Of a DNA stretch of 22,582 nt, positions 1 through 7,286 are shown piece by piece. Under the pieces are notes generated by a model. The model was not told where the DNA came from. It searched no databases and saw only the letters and a program-made list of their open reading frames with translations. The DNA lies in the NCBI GenBank assembly GCA_032249575.1, contig JAVVHL010000006.1, positions 1 through 22,582 on the forward strand, in the 5' to 3' direction. Position 1 is the stretch's first letter. Each line of letters starts with the position of its first letter. The position numbers and the translations under genes were made by a program. The DNA is from Calditenuis sp032249575. Its GTDB lineage: Archaea > Thermoproteota > Nitrososphaeria_A > Caldarchaeales > Calditenuaceae.

Positions 1-809
1 AGGGCGAAGGCGGAGAGGTATGCGAGGTGGAACTGATAGGCGGCGAGGTCCACCGAGTTCCCGTACAGCAAAGCGATCCTGAGGAGTTCGATCGTGTGCG
101 TCAGGGGGTTCAGCGTGGCCAGAGGCTTCATCCAGTCGGGCATCAGCGTCTGCGGGTAGAGGGCTGTGCTGGTGAACATCAGCGGAAGGTTCAGGAGGTT
201 CGCCACGGCCATGTGGTACTCCCAACTCTTGAGCCGGAGGGTAATGGCGATGACCAGCGAGGAGAGCGAGACGGCGAGCAGGAAAATCGATGCGACGGCT
301 CCAGCGACCAGCAGCGGCGAAGCGGGCGAGAGCCTCATCCCCAACGCCAGCCCCATCAAGAGCACCATTGTTGCCTGGACCAGGGCCCTGACGGAGGCCG
401 CCAGCACCTTTCCCAGCACTATCGATGACCTCCTGATCGGTGCGACCAATAGCTTGTTCAGGAACCCGAGCCTCCTGTCCCACGCGATCGACATGCCGCT
501 GAAGACAGAGACGAAGAGGACGATCACCGAGACCATCCCCGTCGCCACGAAGGAGAAGTAATCGGTGCCGGGGGAGCCGAAGAACCTCGAAGCCATCTGG
601 TTGAAGAGCGAAGCGACCACCTTCGTCGATTCAGGAGGCAGGCTCCTCAGCACCTCCTCTGGCACGTTGAAGAGGCCTGTCAGGTTGAAGGCCTTGCCGT
701 ACAGGCCCATCCAGAAGAGCGGCTGGATCAGGGCCATCAGCAGCAGAGGCGGAGACCTCACCCACTTCCTCAGCTCCCTCCCCATAATCGCCGATATCTC
801 GCCTATCAC
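1..809 (-). CDS. ABC-2 type transporter permease (3' end cut by window)
   Basis: Membrane component of an ABC exporter, the partner of the ATPase immediately upstream. About 269 residues are visible and the C-terminus lies beyond the window edge. I translated it by hand because the frame is open to the edge. It starts at a GTG (807-809) inside a GTGA overlap with the ATPase stop (806-808), which is typical of translational coupling. The N-terminus is a short cytosolic segment (RELRKWVRSP), then a first membrane helix, a roughly 50-residue outer loop, and further hydrophobic helices with the ABC-2 style cytosolic stretch RRLGFLNKLLVAPIRRSS between helices 2 and 3. That pattern matches DrrB/NodJ-type ABC-2 permeases. 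The substrate is unknown; PadR control suggests a toxic or hydrophobic compound. Confidence 0.9.
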   Translation of the reverse strand, partial: MIGEISAIMGRELRKWVRSPPLLLMALIQPLFWMGLYGKAFNLTGLFNVPEEVLRSLPPESTKVVASLFNQMASRFFGSPGTDYFSFVATGMVSVIVLFVSVFSGMSIAWDRRLGFLNKLLVAPIRRSSIVLGKVLAASVRALVQATMVLLMGLALGMRLSPASPLLVAGAVASIFLLAVSLSSLVIAITLRLKSWEYHMAVANLLNLPLMFTSTALYPQTLMPDWMKPLATLNPLTHTIELLRIALLYGNSVDLAAYQFHLAYLSAFA

Positions 810-1801
810 GCTCTCACCCTCCTGATGTTCAGGCTCTGACGGAAGACCTCCTCCCAGCTTCCCTGCTCCTCCCTGATGCTCCGTCCTGTGAGGGCGATGA
901 AGACCTCGTCGAGCGTAGGCCTCCGCATCTCTATGCGCTTGACGGTGACGCCCCTTCCGATCATCCTGCCCATCAGCTCAGGCAGGACCTCCTCTCCCCT
1001 CTCCACCCTAAGCGTGGCCCTGTTGCCTTCGATCCGGAAGTCCAGAACTCCTCTCACCTCCTTCACGAGGGACTGGACGTCGACGCCGTTCCCCTGAACC
1101 TCCAGCTCTATCACGTCCGACCCGTGGGCGGCCTTGAGCTCCCTCGGGCTCCCGATCGCCATGATCCTTCCCCTGTCTATCACGGCTATCCTGTCGCAGT
1201 TCGCGTCGGCCTCGTCCATGTAGTGCGTCGTCATGAGGACCGTCAGGTGCTCCTCCCTCACGAGCCTCCTGATGTAATCCCAGATGTGGGCCCTCGTCTG
1301 GACGTCGAGCCCGAGCGTCGGCTCGTCCAGGAAGAGGACCTTGGGCCTGTGTATGAGCGCTGCGGCGAGCTCGAGCCTCTTCCTCATCCCTCCTGAGTAC
1401 GTCTCGACCCTCCTCCTCGCGGCCTCCTTCAGGTCCACCAACTCGAGGACCTCCTCTATCCTCCTCTCGGCTACGTCCTTGGGCACGTGGTAGAGGGAGG
1501 CCATCAGCTTCAGGTTCTCGATGCCGGTCAGCTCGTCATCGACCGTCAGGTCCTGCGGCACCAGCCCTATGACGCTCCTGACCTTCGAGGTCTCGGTCCT
1601 AACGTCGTAACCCCAGACTTTGGCTGAACCGGAGGTCGGCCTGATCAGCGTCGTGAGGATGTTGATGGTCGTGGTCTTGCCGGCGCCGTTGGGCCCCAAC
1701 AGCCCGAAGATCTCCCCTTCCTCCACCGAGAACGAGACGCCGTCGAGCGCCACCACGTTCCCAAAGACCTTCCTTAGCCCCTCAGCCTCGATCGCCGCCA
1801 A
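806..1801 (-). CDS. ABC transporter ATP-binding protein, DrrA-like (drug-export type)
   Basis: This is the ATPase that powers the ABC-2 permease downstream. At 331 residues it has the usual DrrA length: an N-terminal nucleotide-binding domain and a C-terminal extension of about 100 residues. Visible motifs are Walker A GPNGAGKTT (36-44), Q-loop VPQD (81-84), signature YSGGM (135-139), Walker B VLFLDEP (155-161) and the switch His in TTHYMDEAD (193). The start is TTG, preceded five or so bases upstream by a G-rich Shine-Dalgarno (GAGGGGGG) that follows the padR stop by only 6 bp. It overlaps the permease by 4 bp. The order padR-ATPase-permease indicates one operon encoding a regulated multidrug or antibiotic-type exporter; the actual substrate cannot be read from the sequence. 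Confidence 0.95.
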   Translation of the reverse strand: MAAIEAEGLRKVFGNVVALDGVSFSVEEGEIFGLLGPNGAGKTTTINILTTLIRPTSGSAKVWGYDVRTETSKVRSVIGLVPQDLTVDDELTGIENLKLMASLYHVPKDVAERRIEEVLELVDLKEAARRRVETYSGGMRKRLELAAALIHRPKVLFLDEPTLGLDVQTRAHIWDYIRRLVREEHLTVLMTTHYMDEADANCDRIAVIDRGRIMAIGSPRELKAAHGSDVIELEVQGNGVDVQSLVKEVRGVLDFRIEGNRATLRVERGEEVLPELMGRMIGRGVTVKRIEMRRPTLDEVFIALTGRSIREEQGSWEEVFRQSLNIRRVRA

Positions 1802-1807
1802 CCCCCC

Positions 1808-2293
1808 TCACCCCTTCCCCATCACCCTGAGCACCTTGACCCTGGCCTCCCTCAGGACCTCGGCCACCTCCAGGAGCCTCTCAGGCGGGAGGGTTGCATA
1901 GGCGTGGAAGACCGTCAAGGCGAGTGACCTGGCAGCGTCCATCAGCTCCGCCGCCTCTGCACCCATCACCTTCCTACCTTTCTCGAGCAGCGCCTCCAAC
2001 TGATCCCTCCTTTCGTTGAGGAACCGGCGCCCCTCTTCAGTTATCTTGTAGAGCTTCTTGCCATCGACGACCTCCACCTCCACCAGACCCTCGTCCTCCA
2101 GCAGCTGGAGCGTCGGGTAGATCGCGCCAGGGCTCGGCGAGTAGAGGCCGTGGAAGCGGTCCCTTATCGCCTTGATCACCTCGTAGCCCCTCTTGGGTCC
2201 GTCCGCCAGCGCCTCGAGCACCAGGATCCTCATGTCTCCCCTCGTCAGCCAACGGAGTCCGTGCCAGGGACCCGGCCCGAAGAACCACCTCAT
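1808..2293 (-). CDS. PadR family transcriptional regulator
   Basis: A 161-residue winged-helix repressor. The PadR domain spans roughly residues 18-100, with the family hallmarks ILVLEALADGPKRGYEVIK (first helix of the domain) and SPGAIYPTLQLLEDEGLV (recognition helix region) followed by a wing with KKLYKITEEG. The C-terminal part (about 95-160) is helical, as expected for the PadR dimerisation segment. PadR proteins commonly repress a neighbouring drug exporter and their own gene and release DNA on binding the drug; here the exporter genes follow directly. The ATG at 2293 lies about 26 bp from a TATA element (2314-2322) that is embedded in an inverted repeat, which fits leaderless transcription with autoregulation. 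The family call is firm; the ligand is unknown. Confidence 0.95.
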   Translation of the reverse strand: MRWFFGPGPWHGLRWLTRGDMRILVLEALADGPKRGYEVIKAIRDRFHGLYSPSPGAIYPTLQLLEDEGLVEVEVVDGKKLYKITEEGRRFLNERRDQLEALLEKGRKVMGAEAAELMDAARSLALTVFHAYATLPPERLLEVAEVLREARVKVLRVMGKG

Positions 2294-2312
2294 TCCGATA
2301 TGTCGCGTAAAC

Positions 2313-2325
2313 TCTGATTATATCA
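2313..2325 (-). promoter_or_regulatory. padR promoter with palindromic candidate operator over the TATA box
   Basis: The sequence CTGATTATATCAG is a perfect 5-bp inverted repeat (CTGAT/ATCAG) with a 3-nt centre. On the minus strand it contains the TATA-like GATATAATC, centred about 26 bp from the padR ATG. A second pair, CGATAT (2296-2301) and ATATCG (2328-2333), flanks it but is not concentric. Binding of PadR here would block TBP access. The operator role is inferred. Confidence 0.6.
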
Positions 2326-2340
2326 GGATATCGCTGGAAA

Positions 2341-3471
2341 TCACGCGAGGGGCCTGACACCGGCAGGCCAGTAAAGCAGGTGGAGGTTCCCTATGTGGAC
2401 TCTTTTCAGGTGCCTTTTGGCGGCCCTGTAGCACTCCCAGACCTGCCTCTCCGGCGTCACCGGAACGTCGTCCATCTTGAAGTCGGGGTGGAAGACCAGG
2501 AGGCTGTAGGGTATGCGGTCGTCGAGGCTGGCGATGAACTCGGCTATCCGCTCAACTTCTTCCGCGTCCACGTAGTGCGGTACCAGCAGCGTCGTGGCTC
2601 CGAGTACCGGAGGTTCGGGCCTGGCGTCGAAGAACTCCCTGAAGACGAGCTCGAAGTTCCTGAGGGTCTGCTCGTTGCTCATCCCCGTCAGCGCCATGTG
2701 GACCCTTTCGTCGAAGGCCTTCAGGTCGAACTTTATGTTCCCTCCGGTAATAGAGGAGAGCTCCGCAGCCCTCCTGACCAGTGCTGGGTTTCCGTCTCCG
2801 TTCCACTCCCAGCAGACCCTGCAGACCCTCTCGCCCTTCGACTCGACGAGGAGCCTCGAGGCGTTGATCGCGAAGGGCATCTGGGGCTCAGCGGAACCGC
2901 CGAACCAGCACCAGCACGTGATCCTCTTGTTGGCGAGCGTCAGGTCGACCAGCTCCCTCGCGGTAACGAGCTTGCCGCAGCTCAGGACCTTATGCGTCCA
3001 GTTCTGGCAGAAGAGGCAGTTGAAGGAGCAACCGTAGAAGAAGAGCGCCAGGTTGTAGTAACCCATCTCAGGACCCTGCGCGACGGCGTACTTCGGATAT
3101 CCGCATCCTGTGGCAGCGGGGCACCACCAAGCGTTACAGCAGTTGGTCACGTGCGGGTCGAGGTAGTAGTGCAAGAGGCCCTTCTCGGGGGTCGAGAGGC
3201 TCCAGAGCTTTCCGCCCTTTACTCCTCTGATGCCGCAGTACCCCAACTCTCCCTCGCCCATCACACACCTAGCAGCGCAAAGGTTGCATGGTATACCTCC
3301 GGGGGTCCTGGGAGGATCGGGAGGAAGGCCGAACTCGGCCCTGTAACGCCTGTGGTTGGAGAGCGCCACCTCGAGCGCCCTCTCCTCCCTTTCCTTCAAG
3401 CACTTTCTGCAGACGCCTATCGCCCTCGAGATGAGCGGCGACGTAACCCCGCAGACCGCACAGGTAGCCAT
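2341..3471 (-). CDS. Cysteine-rich radical SAM protein (pyruvate-formate-lyase-activase-like)
   Basis: A 376-residue radical SAM enzyme related to the COG1180 activase / AmmeMemoRadiSam-type family. The [4Fe-4S]-SAM motif is GCSFNCLFCQNW, giving C148-X3-C152-X2-C155, with a following FGGSAEPQ (glycine-rich SAM motif, about 190-197). The N-terminus carries a zinc-finger-like CxxC pair (C4/C7 and C21/C24) and a second cysteine group (C62, C65, C69, C79). More cysteines lie at 111, 112, 117 and 123, and at 186, 188, 217 and 220. I chose the ATG at 3471 because AGGGGAGG lies just before it and the protein begins with the CxxC finger; an upstream ATG at 3528 adds 19 residues that look untranslated. 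The substrate is unknown; no glycyl-radical enzyme or AMMECR1/MEMO partner is present here. Confidence 0.85.
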   Translation of the reverse strand: MATCAVCGVTSPLISRAIGVCRKCLKEREERALEVALSNHRRYRAEFGLPPDPPRTPGGIPCNLCAARCVMGEGELGYCGIRGVKGGKLWSLSTPEKGLLHYYLDPHVTNCCNAWWCPAATGCGYPKYAVAQGPEMGYYNLALFFYGCSFNCLFCQNWTHKVLSCGKLVTARELVDLTLANKRITCWCWFGGSAEPQMPFAINASRLLVESKGERVCRVCWEWNGDGNPALVRRAAELSSITGGNIKFDLKAFDERVHMALTGMSNEQTLRNFELVFREFFDARPEPPVLGATTLLVPHYVDAEEVERIAEFIASLDDRIPYSLLVFHPDFKMDDVPVTPERQVWECYRAAKRHLKRVHIGNLHLLYWPAGVRPLA

Positions 3472-3599
3472 GCCTCCCCTATAACTGGATCTGCAGGCGA
3501 TCGGATTAGAGAATTTCGCAGGAATCACCTACGTGTCAGGCCTCGCAGATCGTTGTGAGGAGAACCCGCAGGCACTATGGAAAGGCCGCAGTACAGCTC

Positions 3600-4499
3600 C
3601 TACGTCAGGCCCTCCAGCTGGACTTCGGTCGCGTCCTTGACGTCCCTCCTCAGCCTCCTGCTCAGGGTCAGCACCAGCTCGGTCCTTACGGGGTTCAGGT
3701 CGGCGAAGACGTAGAAGGGTTTGCCGAGTTGGATGTAGGTCCCCATTTGGGTACGTCGCGCCTCAACGTTCATCGCCCTAAGGAGCTCCAGCACCTGCCC
3801 GAAGCTCGGATGGGTCGGGATCGCCACGACTAAGGGTTCGTACCTCGGATATTCCGGACGCCACTCGTAGACGACGTTCCTTCCCGGCTCGAACGATGCA
3901 AGCGTCTCGCTGTAAAAGATCTCGGAGGGGCCATCGGTGGTCGTCGGCCACCACGCCACCTCCCTCCTGACGCTCAGCTTGACGGCGCTGAAACCGCTCC
4001 CGCTCGAGGAGACCTCGACCCTCATCCCTCCAGGCACTCCGGTGAGTCTGGCAGACGCAAAACCCTCGCCCGAAGAGACGCTCAGGGTCCCCTTCGCCGC
4101 GCCCAGGGTCGCTCCCTCTGGAGGTGGGAGAAGAGCCATCAGCACCAAGTCGGGCCTGCCTCGTACGTCGACCTTGGCGCCTGCCGAGACCAGCGTCACC
4201 ATCACGTTGTACTCGGAGACCATCCCCCTCGTTATCCTGTCAGCCCAGATCTGGACCTCCGCCTCTCTACCTGATGGCGGTTTTTGCGGCGCTCCTTCGC
4301 CCTCCAACGACTCGAGCTCCGAGTGCCAGACCACTCTCCCGAAAGGATCGAAGTATCCTCCGAACGAGTAGCGGAAGAGGCCGGTGCTGATCGATCTGGT
4401 TTCAAGCACCTGCCCGAACCTGAACCTTACTGTAACCAAGCTGCCCTCCTTCCAGGCCTCCAGCTCCTCGACTTCGTTTGCGAGGTTCAGGACCCTCAA
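3600..4499 (-). CDS. Unrecognised 299-residue protein
   Basis: I do not recognise this protein. It has no signal peptide or membrane helix. The middle (about 75-190) is rich in alternating Val/Ser/Gly/Arg residues suggestive of beta structure, including RPDLVLMALLPPPEG and two serine/glycine-rich stretches. The last 70 residues look alpha/beta (VVAIPTHPSFGQVLELLRAM, then PFYVFADLNPVRTELVLTLSRRLRR). The hexapeptide FGQVLE occurs twice, near residues 28 and 235, but the flanks differ, so I do not claim a repeat. The start is TTG; the TATA-like element GCAATATCG (4521-4529 on minus) is centred about 26 bp away, supporting it. It lies between tRNA-Arg and the radical SAM gene, with 128 bp to the latter, so it is probably a separate unit. 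Codon use (AGG arginine) matches its neighbours, which argues for a real gene. Confidence 0.75.
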   Translation of the reverse strand: MRVLNLANEVEELEAWKEGSLVTVRFRFGQVLETRSISTGLFRYSFGGYFDPFGRVVWHSELESLEGEGAPQKPPSGREAEVQIWADRITRGMVSEYNVMVTLVSAGAKVDVRGRPDLVLMALLPPPEGATLGAAKGTLSVSSGEGFASARLTGVPGGMRVEVSSSGSGFSAVKLSVRREVAWWPTTTDGPSEIFYSETLASFEPGRNVVYEWRPEYPRYEPLVVAIPTHPSFGQVLELLRAMNVEARRTQMGTYIQLGKPFYVFADLNPVRTELVLTLSRRLRRDVKDATEVQLEGLT

Positions 4500-4520
4500 C
4501 GTAATGCGGGCCGATGGGTA

Positions 4521-4529
4521 CGATATTGC
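4521..4529 (-). promoter_or_regulatory. TATA-like element for the 299-residue gene
   Basis: GCAATATCG on the minus strand is centred about 26 bp before the TTG at 4499. It is one of a series of elements at this spacing in the window, and it helps to choose the TTG start. Confidence 0.45.
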
Positions 4530-4555
4530 GGTTGCGAGCGTTGAAGAGCAACAGG

Positions 4556-4630
4556 CGGGCCCGCCCGGATTTGAACCGGGGATCTGCGGCTTAGGAGGCC
4601 GCCGCCTTATCCAGGCTAGGCCACGGGCCC
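4556..4630 (-). tRNA. tRNA-Arg, anticodon CCU
   Basis: A complete 75-nt cloverleaf folds on the minus strand. The acceptor stem pairs GGGCCCG with CGGGCCC, followed by discriminator G; the D stem is GCCT/AGGC; the anticodon stem is GCGGC/GCCGC around the loop CTCCTAA, giving anticodon CCU; there is a 5-nt variable region; the T stem is CCCGG/CCGGG with loop TTCAAAT. There is no intron and the CCA end is not encoded, as is common in archaea. CCU reads AGG, by far the commonest arginine codon in the neighbouring genes. It is transcribed divergently from the uS7 gene, with 110 bp between them. Confidence 0.96.
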
Positions 4631-4708
4631 CGCATCATCCCAATCGAGGACCCTCTCATCAACCTTCACCTGTCAGCTCTTGACCCTCCTAAGAGGTGTC
4701 CGAACATG

Positions 4709-4717
4709 TTTACATAA
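4709..4717 (+). promoter_or_regulatory. TATA box for the uS7 gene
   Basis: TTTACATAA closely matches the archaeal TATA consensus. Its centre lies about 28 bp before the TTG at 4741, the same spacing seen at other genes in this window. It also lies inside the reading frame if the GTG at 4696 is taken as the start, which argues against that longer start. Confidence 0.6.
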
Positions 4718-4740
4718 CGGGAACTGGGAAGCTGAGCGGG

Positions 4741-5331
4741 TTGGCGCAGGAGGAAGAAGTCAGGCTGCCGCCGCTGAAGGTCTTCCACCAGTGGGACCTC
4801 TCGCAGGTCGAGGTCAGGGACCCGGGTCTCAGGGCATACATCGCGCTCTCACCAGTGGTCTTGCCCCACAGCGGAGGGAGGCACGAGCACCGTCGCTTCG
4901 GGAAGGCAAGGGTCAACGTCGTCGAGAGGCTGGCTAACATGCTCATGAGGCCGGGGAAGAACGGCGGGAAGAAGCAGAAGGCGCTGCTGGCCGTCAAGAA
5001 CGCCCTCCACATCATCCACCTCAGGACAGGCGAGAACCCGGTTCAGGTTTTGGTGCGGGCCATCGAGAACGCGGCACCGAGGGAGGACACGACGAGGGTC
5101 ACCTACGGAGGCATCACCTACTTCAAGGCCGTGGACATCTCGCCCCAGAGGAGGCTCGACCTGGCCCTCCGTTGGATCGCCGAGGGAGCCAGGCTCAGCT
5201 CCTTCAGGAACGTCAAGACGATAGACGAGGCTTTGGCCGACGAGATCATCGCCGCTGCGTCCAACGACGTCAGGAGCTATGCGATCAAGAAGAAGAACGA
5301 GCAGGAGAGGATAGCCCTCGCCTCCAGGTAG
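4741..5331 (+). CDS. rps7: 30S ribosomal protein S7 (uS7, archaeal type)
   Basis: A small-subunit protein that binds the 3' domain of 16S rRNA and helps assemble the head of the 30S subunit. Family hallmarks are VEVRDPGLRAYI, the HSGGRHEHRRFGKARVNVVERL segment, GKKQKALLAVKNAL, the GENPVQVLVRAIENAAPREDTTRV core, and the C-terminal RLSSF..KTIDEALADEIIAAASND. I chose the TTG at 4741 (196 residues, MAQEEEV...) because a good TATA box sits about 28 bp upstream and there is no Shine-Dalgarno for the alternative GTG at 4696, which would give 211 residues. The stop is firm and the start is moderately sure. No rps12, EF-2 or EF-1A gene follows within the window; the MFS gene begins 148 bp downstream with its own promoter. 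Confidence 0.96.
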   Translation: MAQEEEVRLPPLKVFHQWDLSQVEVRDPGLRAYIALSPVVLPHSGGRHEHRRFGKARVNVVERLANMLMRPGKNGGKKQKALLAVKNALHIIHLRTGENPVQVLVRAIENAAPREDTTRVTYGGITYFKAVDISPQRRLDLALRWIAEGARLSSFRNVKTIDEALADEIIAAASNDVRSYAIKKKNEQERIALASR

Positions 5332-5479
5332 CAAGAACCCTCCGGAACCTCCGAGTTCTACAGAGGTCTTAGAGACTTTCCTGCCCATCATTTACCTCAG
5401 TTCGTGTTTTCCGCAAAAAAATCGCTCAGATGTTGCGGATAGCTAAAGGGTTAAAGCGGGCACCTTTTAACGGGTCGCC

Positions 5480-6667
5480 GTGGCATCGGCAAGGGCGTAC
5501 GCTGGGATCGGCGCCATCGGCTTCGTGGCCCTTATCGACACATCGATGATCTCTCCGGTGATAGCATCATACGCCCTCTCGCTCGGAGCCGACGAGCTGA
5601 CGGCCTCGGTGATCGCTGCCCTTTACTCGATGATCGCGATACCGATGAGCGCTGTGGCCGGGTTGGTGGTGGACAAGATAGGCAGGAGGAGTCCGCTCAT
5701 CGCAGGGCTGGTGGCCGATGCGGTCGTGATGATCGGCTACCTCTCCTCTTCGTCGCCCTTCCAGCTCCTGCTGTCCAGGGCGGCCCACGCTGTTGCGGAC
5801 TCCTTCGTCGTGCCCTCTGCGCTCGCGGCGATCGGTGACACCTTCCAGCAGGCCCTCGGCAAGACTCTTGCGTTCTTCTGGACCTTCGTGGCCCTCGCCA
5901 TCGTTATAGGATCGGGCTCGGCGACAGCCATCGTCTCGAGGTTCGGGTTCTCGGGCGTCTTCGCTACGGTTGCGGTCCTCATCGGAGTCGTCGCCGTCTA
6001 CTCCCTCATAGCGAAGCCCTTGACCCTGCAAGGAGGAGTCGTCAGCGAAGGCAGCGGAAAAACCAACACCATATACGGTTTCGCCGTCACGGTCGCATCC
6101 GCATCGCTCTCGATGATGGCCCTCTACCTCGTGATAGGTGGCGTCGTGGGGACCCTTCCATCTATTCTAGTGAGAGTTGCTGGAATGGAGGAGAGGTTTG
6201 CAGCGGCCCAGATCGGGATCTTCATGGCCCTCTCAACCGGCCTCTCGATACCTTCGTTCTTCGCCTCCGCCCGGATAGCGGACAGGTACTCGCCGTTCAG
6301 CTCCCTCCTTATCGGCCTCATCGCGGTCTCGATCAGCTCGGCCCTCCTCCAGCTGGGCGTCGAGACGTCCGTGCTGAGGCTGGCGGCTGCTCTGGTCTTC
6401 TCTGTTGCGCTCGGCTTCGTCTTCCACGGATCGAGCCACGCGGTCCTCCAGCTGCCCAAGGAGGTTAGGGGAAAGGCCTCTGGGATCCTGAACGCCTTCG
6501 GGCTTTTGGGGGTCGCGGTCGGAGCTCCCCTGACGGCCGTCATAGCGGCCTCGGGGATTCTGACCGGCCCCTTCGGGACGCTGGCGTTGGTGGCTCTCCC
6601 CGTGATCGCCCTCGTCGCATACGCTGGTGGACGGACGAGGGTCAGCGCACCACCTGTCGGTTTGTGA
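5480..6667 (+). CDS. MFS family transporter
   Basis: A 395-residue integral membrane protein with about twelve hydrophobic helices, the standard size for the major facilitator superfamily. The loop between helices 2 and 3 carries the MFS motif A form GLVVDKIGRRSP (about 61-72), and an acidic residue in helix 1 (FVALIDTSMISP) resembles drug/proton antiporters. The second half starts after a hydrophilic linker near residues 185-200 (VSEGSGKTN). It begins with GTG at 5480; a TATA-like GGTTAAAGC (5449-5457) lies about 27 bp upstream, so the mRNA may be leaderless. The DUF35 and phosphatase genes follow at short spacing on the same strand and may be co-transcribed. Sugar, drug or organic-acid transport are all possible; the substrate is not readable. 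Confidence 0.9.
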   Translation: MASARAYAGIGAIGFVALIDTSMISPVIASYALSLGADELTASVIAALYSMIAIPMSAVAGLVVDKIGRRSPLIAGLVADAVVMIGYLSSSSPFQLLLSRAAHAVADSFVVPSALAAIGDTFQQALGKTLAFFWTFVALAIVIGSGSATAIVSRFGFSGVFATVAVLIGVVAVYSLIAKPLTLQGGVVSEGSGKTNTIYGFAVTVASASLSMMALYLVIGGVVGTLPSILVRVAGMEERFAAAQIGIFMALSTGLSIPSFFASARIADRYSPFSSLLIGLIAVSISSALLQLGVETSVLRLAAALVFSVALGFVFHGSSHAVLQLPKEVRGKASGILNAFGLLGVAVGAPLTAVIAASGILTGPFGTLALVALPVIALVAYAGGRTRVSAPPVGL

Positions 6668-6695
6668 ACCGAAGAGATAAGAGGAAATACAGGCT

Positions 6696-7265
6696 ATGAG
6701 CACTCAAAACGGCATGGGGACCAGCATCAGCAGGGACCAGATCGAGGCCTTCATCAGGATGTGGCTCGAGGCGGTGGAGCAGGAGAAGGAGAGGACCGGC
6801 CTCCCCATCATACGGGACGAGAAGACCGGTGACCCGCTCTTCTTCGACCAGCGCGAGCTCAGGCTCAGGTACCTCATTCCAGTCAAGAGGATCCAGCCCT
6901 TCTTCGAGGGCCTCCAGCGCGGCCAAGTGCTCTACACCGTTTGCAAGTCGTGCGGATCCAAGTACTTCCCGCCGCAGGCCGACTGCTCGAGGTGCGGTGG
7001 CACTGACATGGAGTGGAGGCCGATCGAGGGACCTGGTAAGCTTCTGACCTACACGGTCATCAGCGTCAAGCCCACCAGCTTCATGCACTACGAGGACTAC
7101 GTCGTCGCGATTGCGAGGATGAAGGAGGGGTTCAACGTCCTCGCGTGGCTGAAGGTCAAAGACCCGAAGCAGATCAAGGTCGGGATGGACGTGAGGCTCG
7201 TCGTCGAACGGAGGATGCCGGAGAATTACCTGACGTACGCCTTCGTCCCCGCCGAGTCCCAGTGA
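6696..7265 (+). CDS. DUF35-type zinc-ribbon / OB-fold protein
   Basis: A 189-residue protein with the DUF35 layout. A rubredoxin-like zinc ribbon has CKSCG...CSRCG, with cysteines at 83, 86, 97 and 100. An OB-fold follows (about 108-180) with GPGKLLTYTVISVKPTSF and VAIARMKEGFNVLAWLKV. In archaea such proteins usually pair with thiolase and HMG-CoA synthase as an acyl-CoA channelling scaffold at the start of the mevalonate pathway, or with other thiolase-fold enzymes; no such partner is in this window. The first 75 residues form an N-terminal extension with charged helices, including GLPIIRDEKTGDPLFFDQREL. A GAGG about 12 bp before the ATG could serve as ribosome-binding site. It lies 28 bp after the MFS stop, so it is probably in that operon. 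Confidence 0.87.
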   Translation: MSTQNGMGTSISRDQIEAFIRMWLEAVEQEKERTGLPIIRDEKTGDPLFFDQRELRLRYLIPVKRIQPFFEGLQRGQVLYTVCKSCGSKYFPPQADCSRCGGTDMEWRPIEGPGKLLTYTVISVKPTSFMHYEDYVVAIARMKEGFNVLAWLKVKDPKQIKVGMDVRLVVERRMPENYLTYAFVPAESQ

Positions 7266-7286
7266 GCGCGCGGAGCGGTCCGGTCG

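Noticed and set aside
27..825. Plus-strand open frames over the first 800 bp
   Set aside because: They are antisense to the ABC-2 permease, whose minus-strand translation has clear membrane helices and the coupled GTGA start.
2380..3558. A 392-codon open frame on the plus strand opposite the radical SAM gene
   Set aside because: It is antisense to a gene with clear radical SAM motifs. Its product is Arg/Glu/Gly/Val-rich without any domain, a common artefact in GC-rich DNA.
4284..4683. Plus-strand open frames across the tRNA and the 299-aa gene
   Set aside because: One reads straight through a complete tRNA cloverleaf, the other is antisense to the 299-aa gene; neither has a recognisable product.
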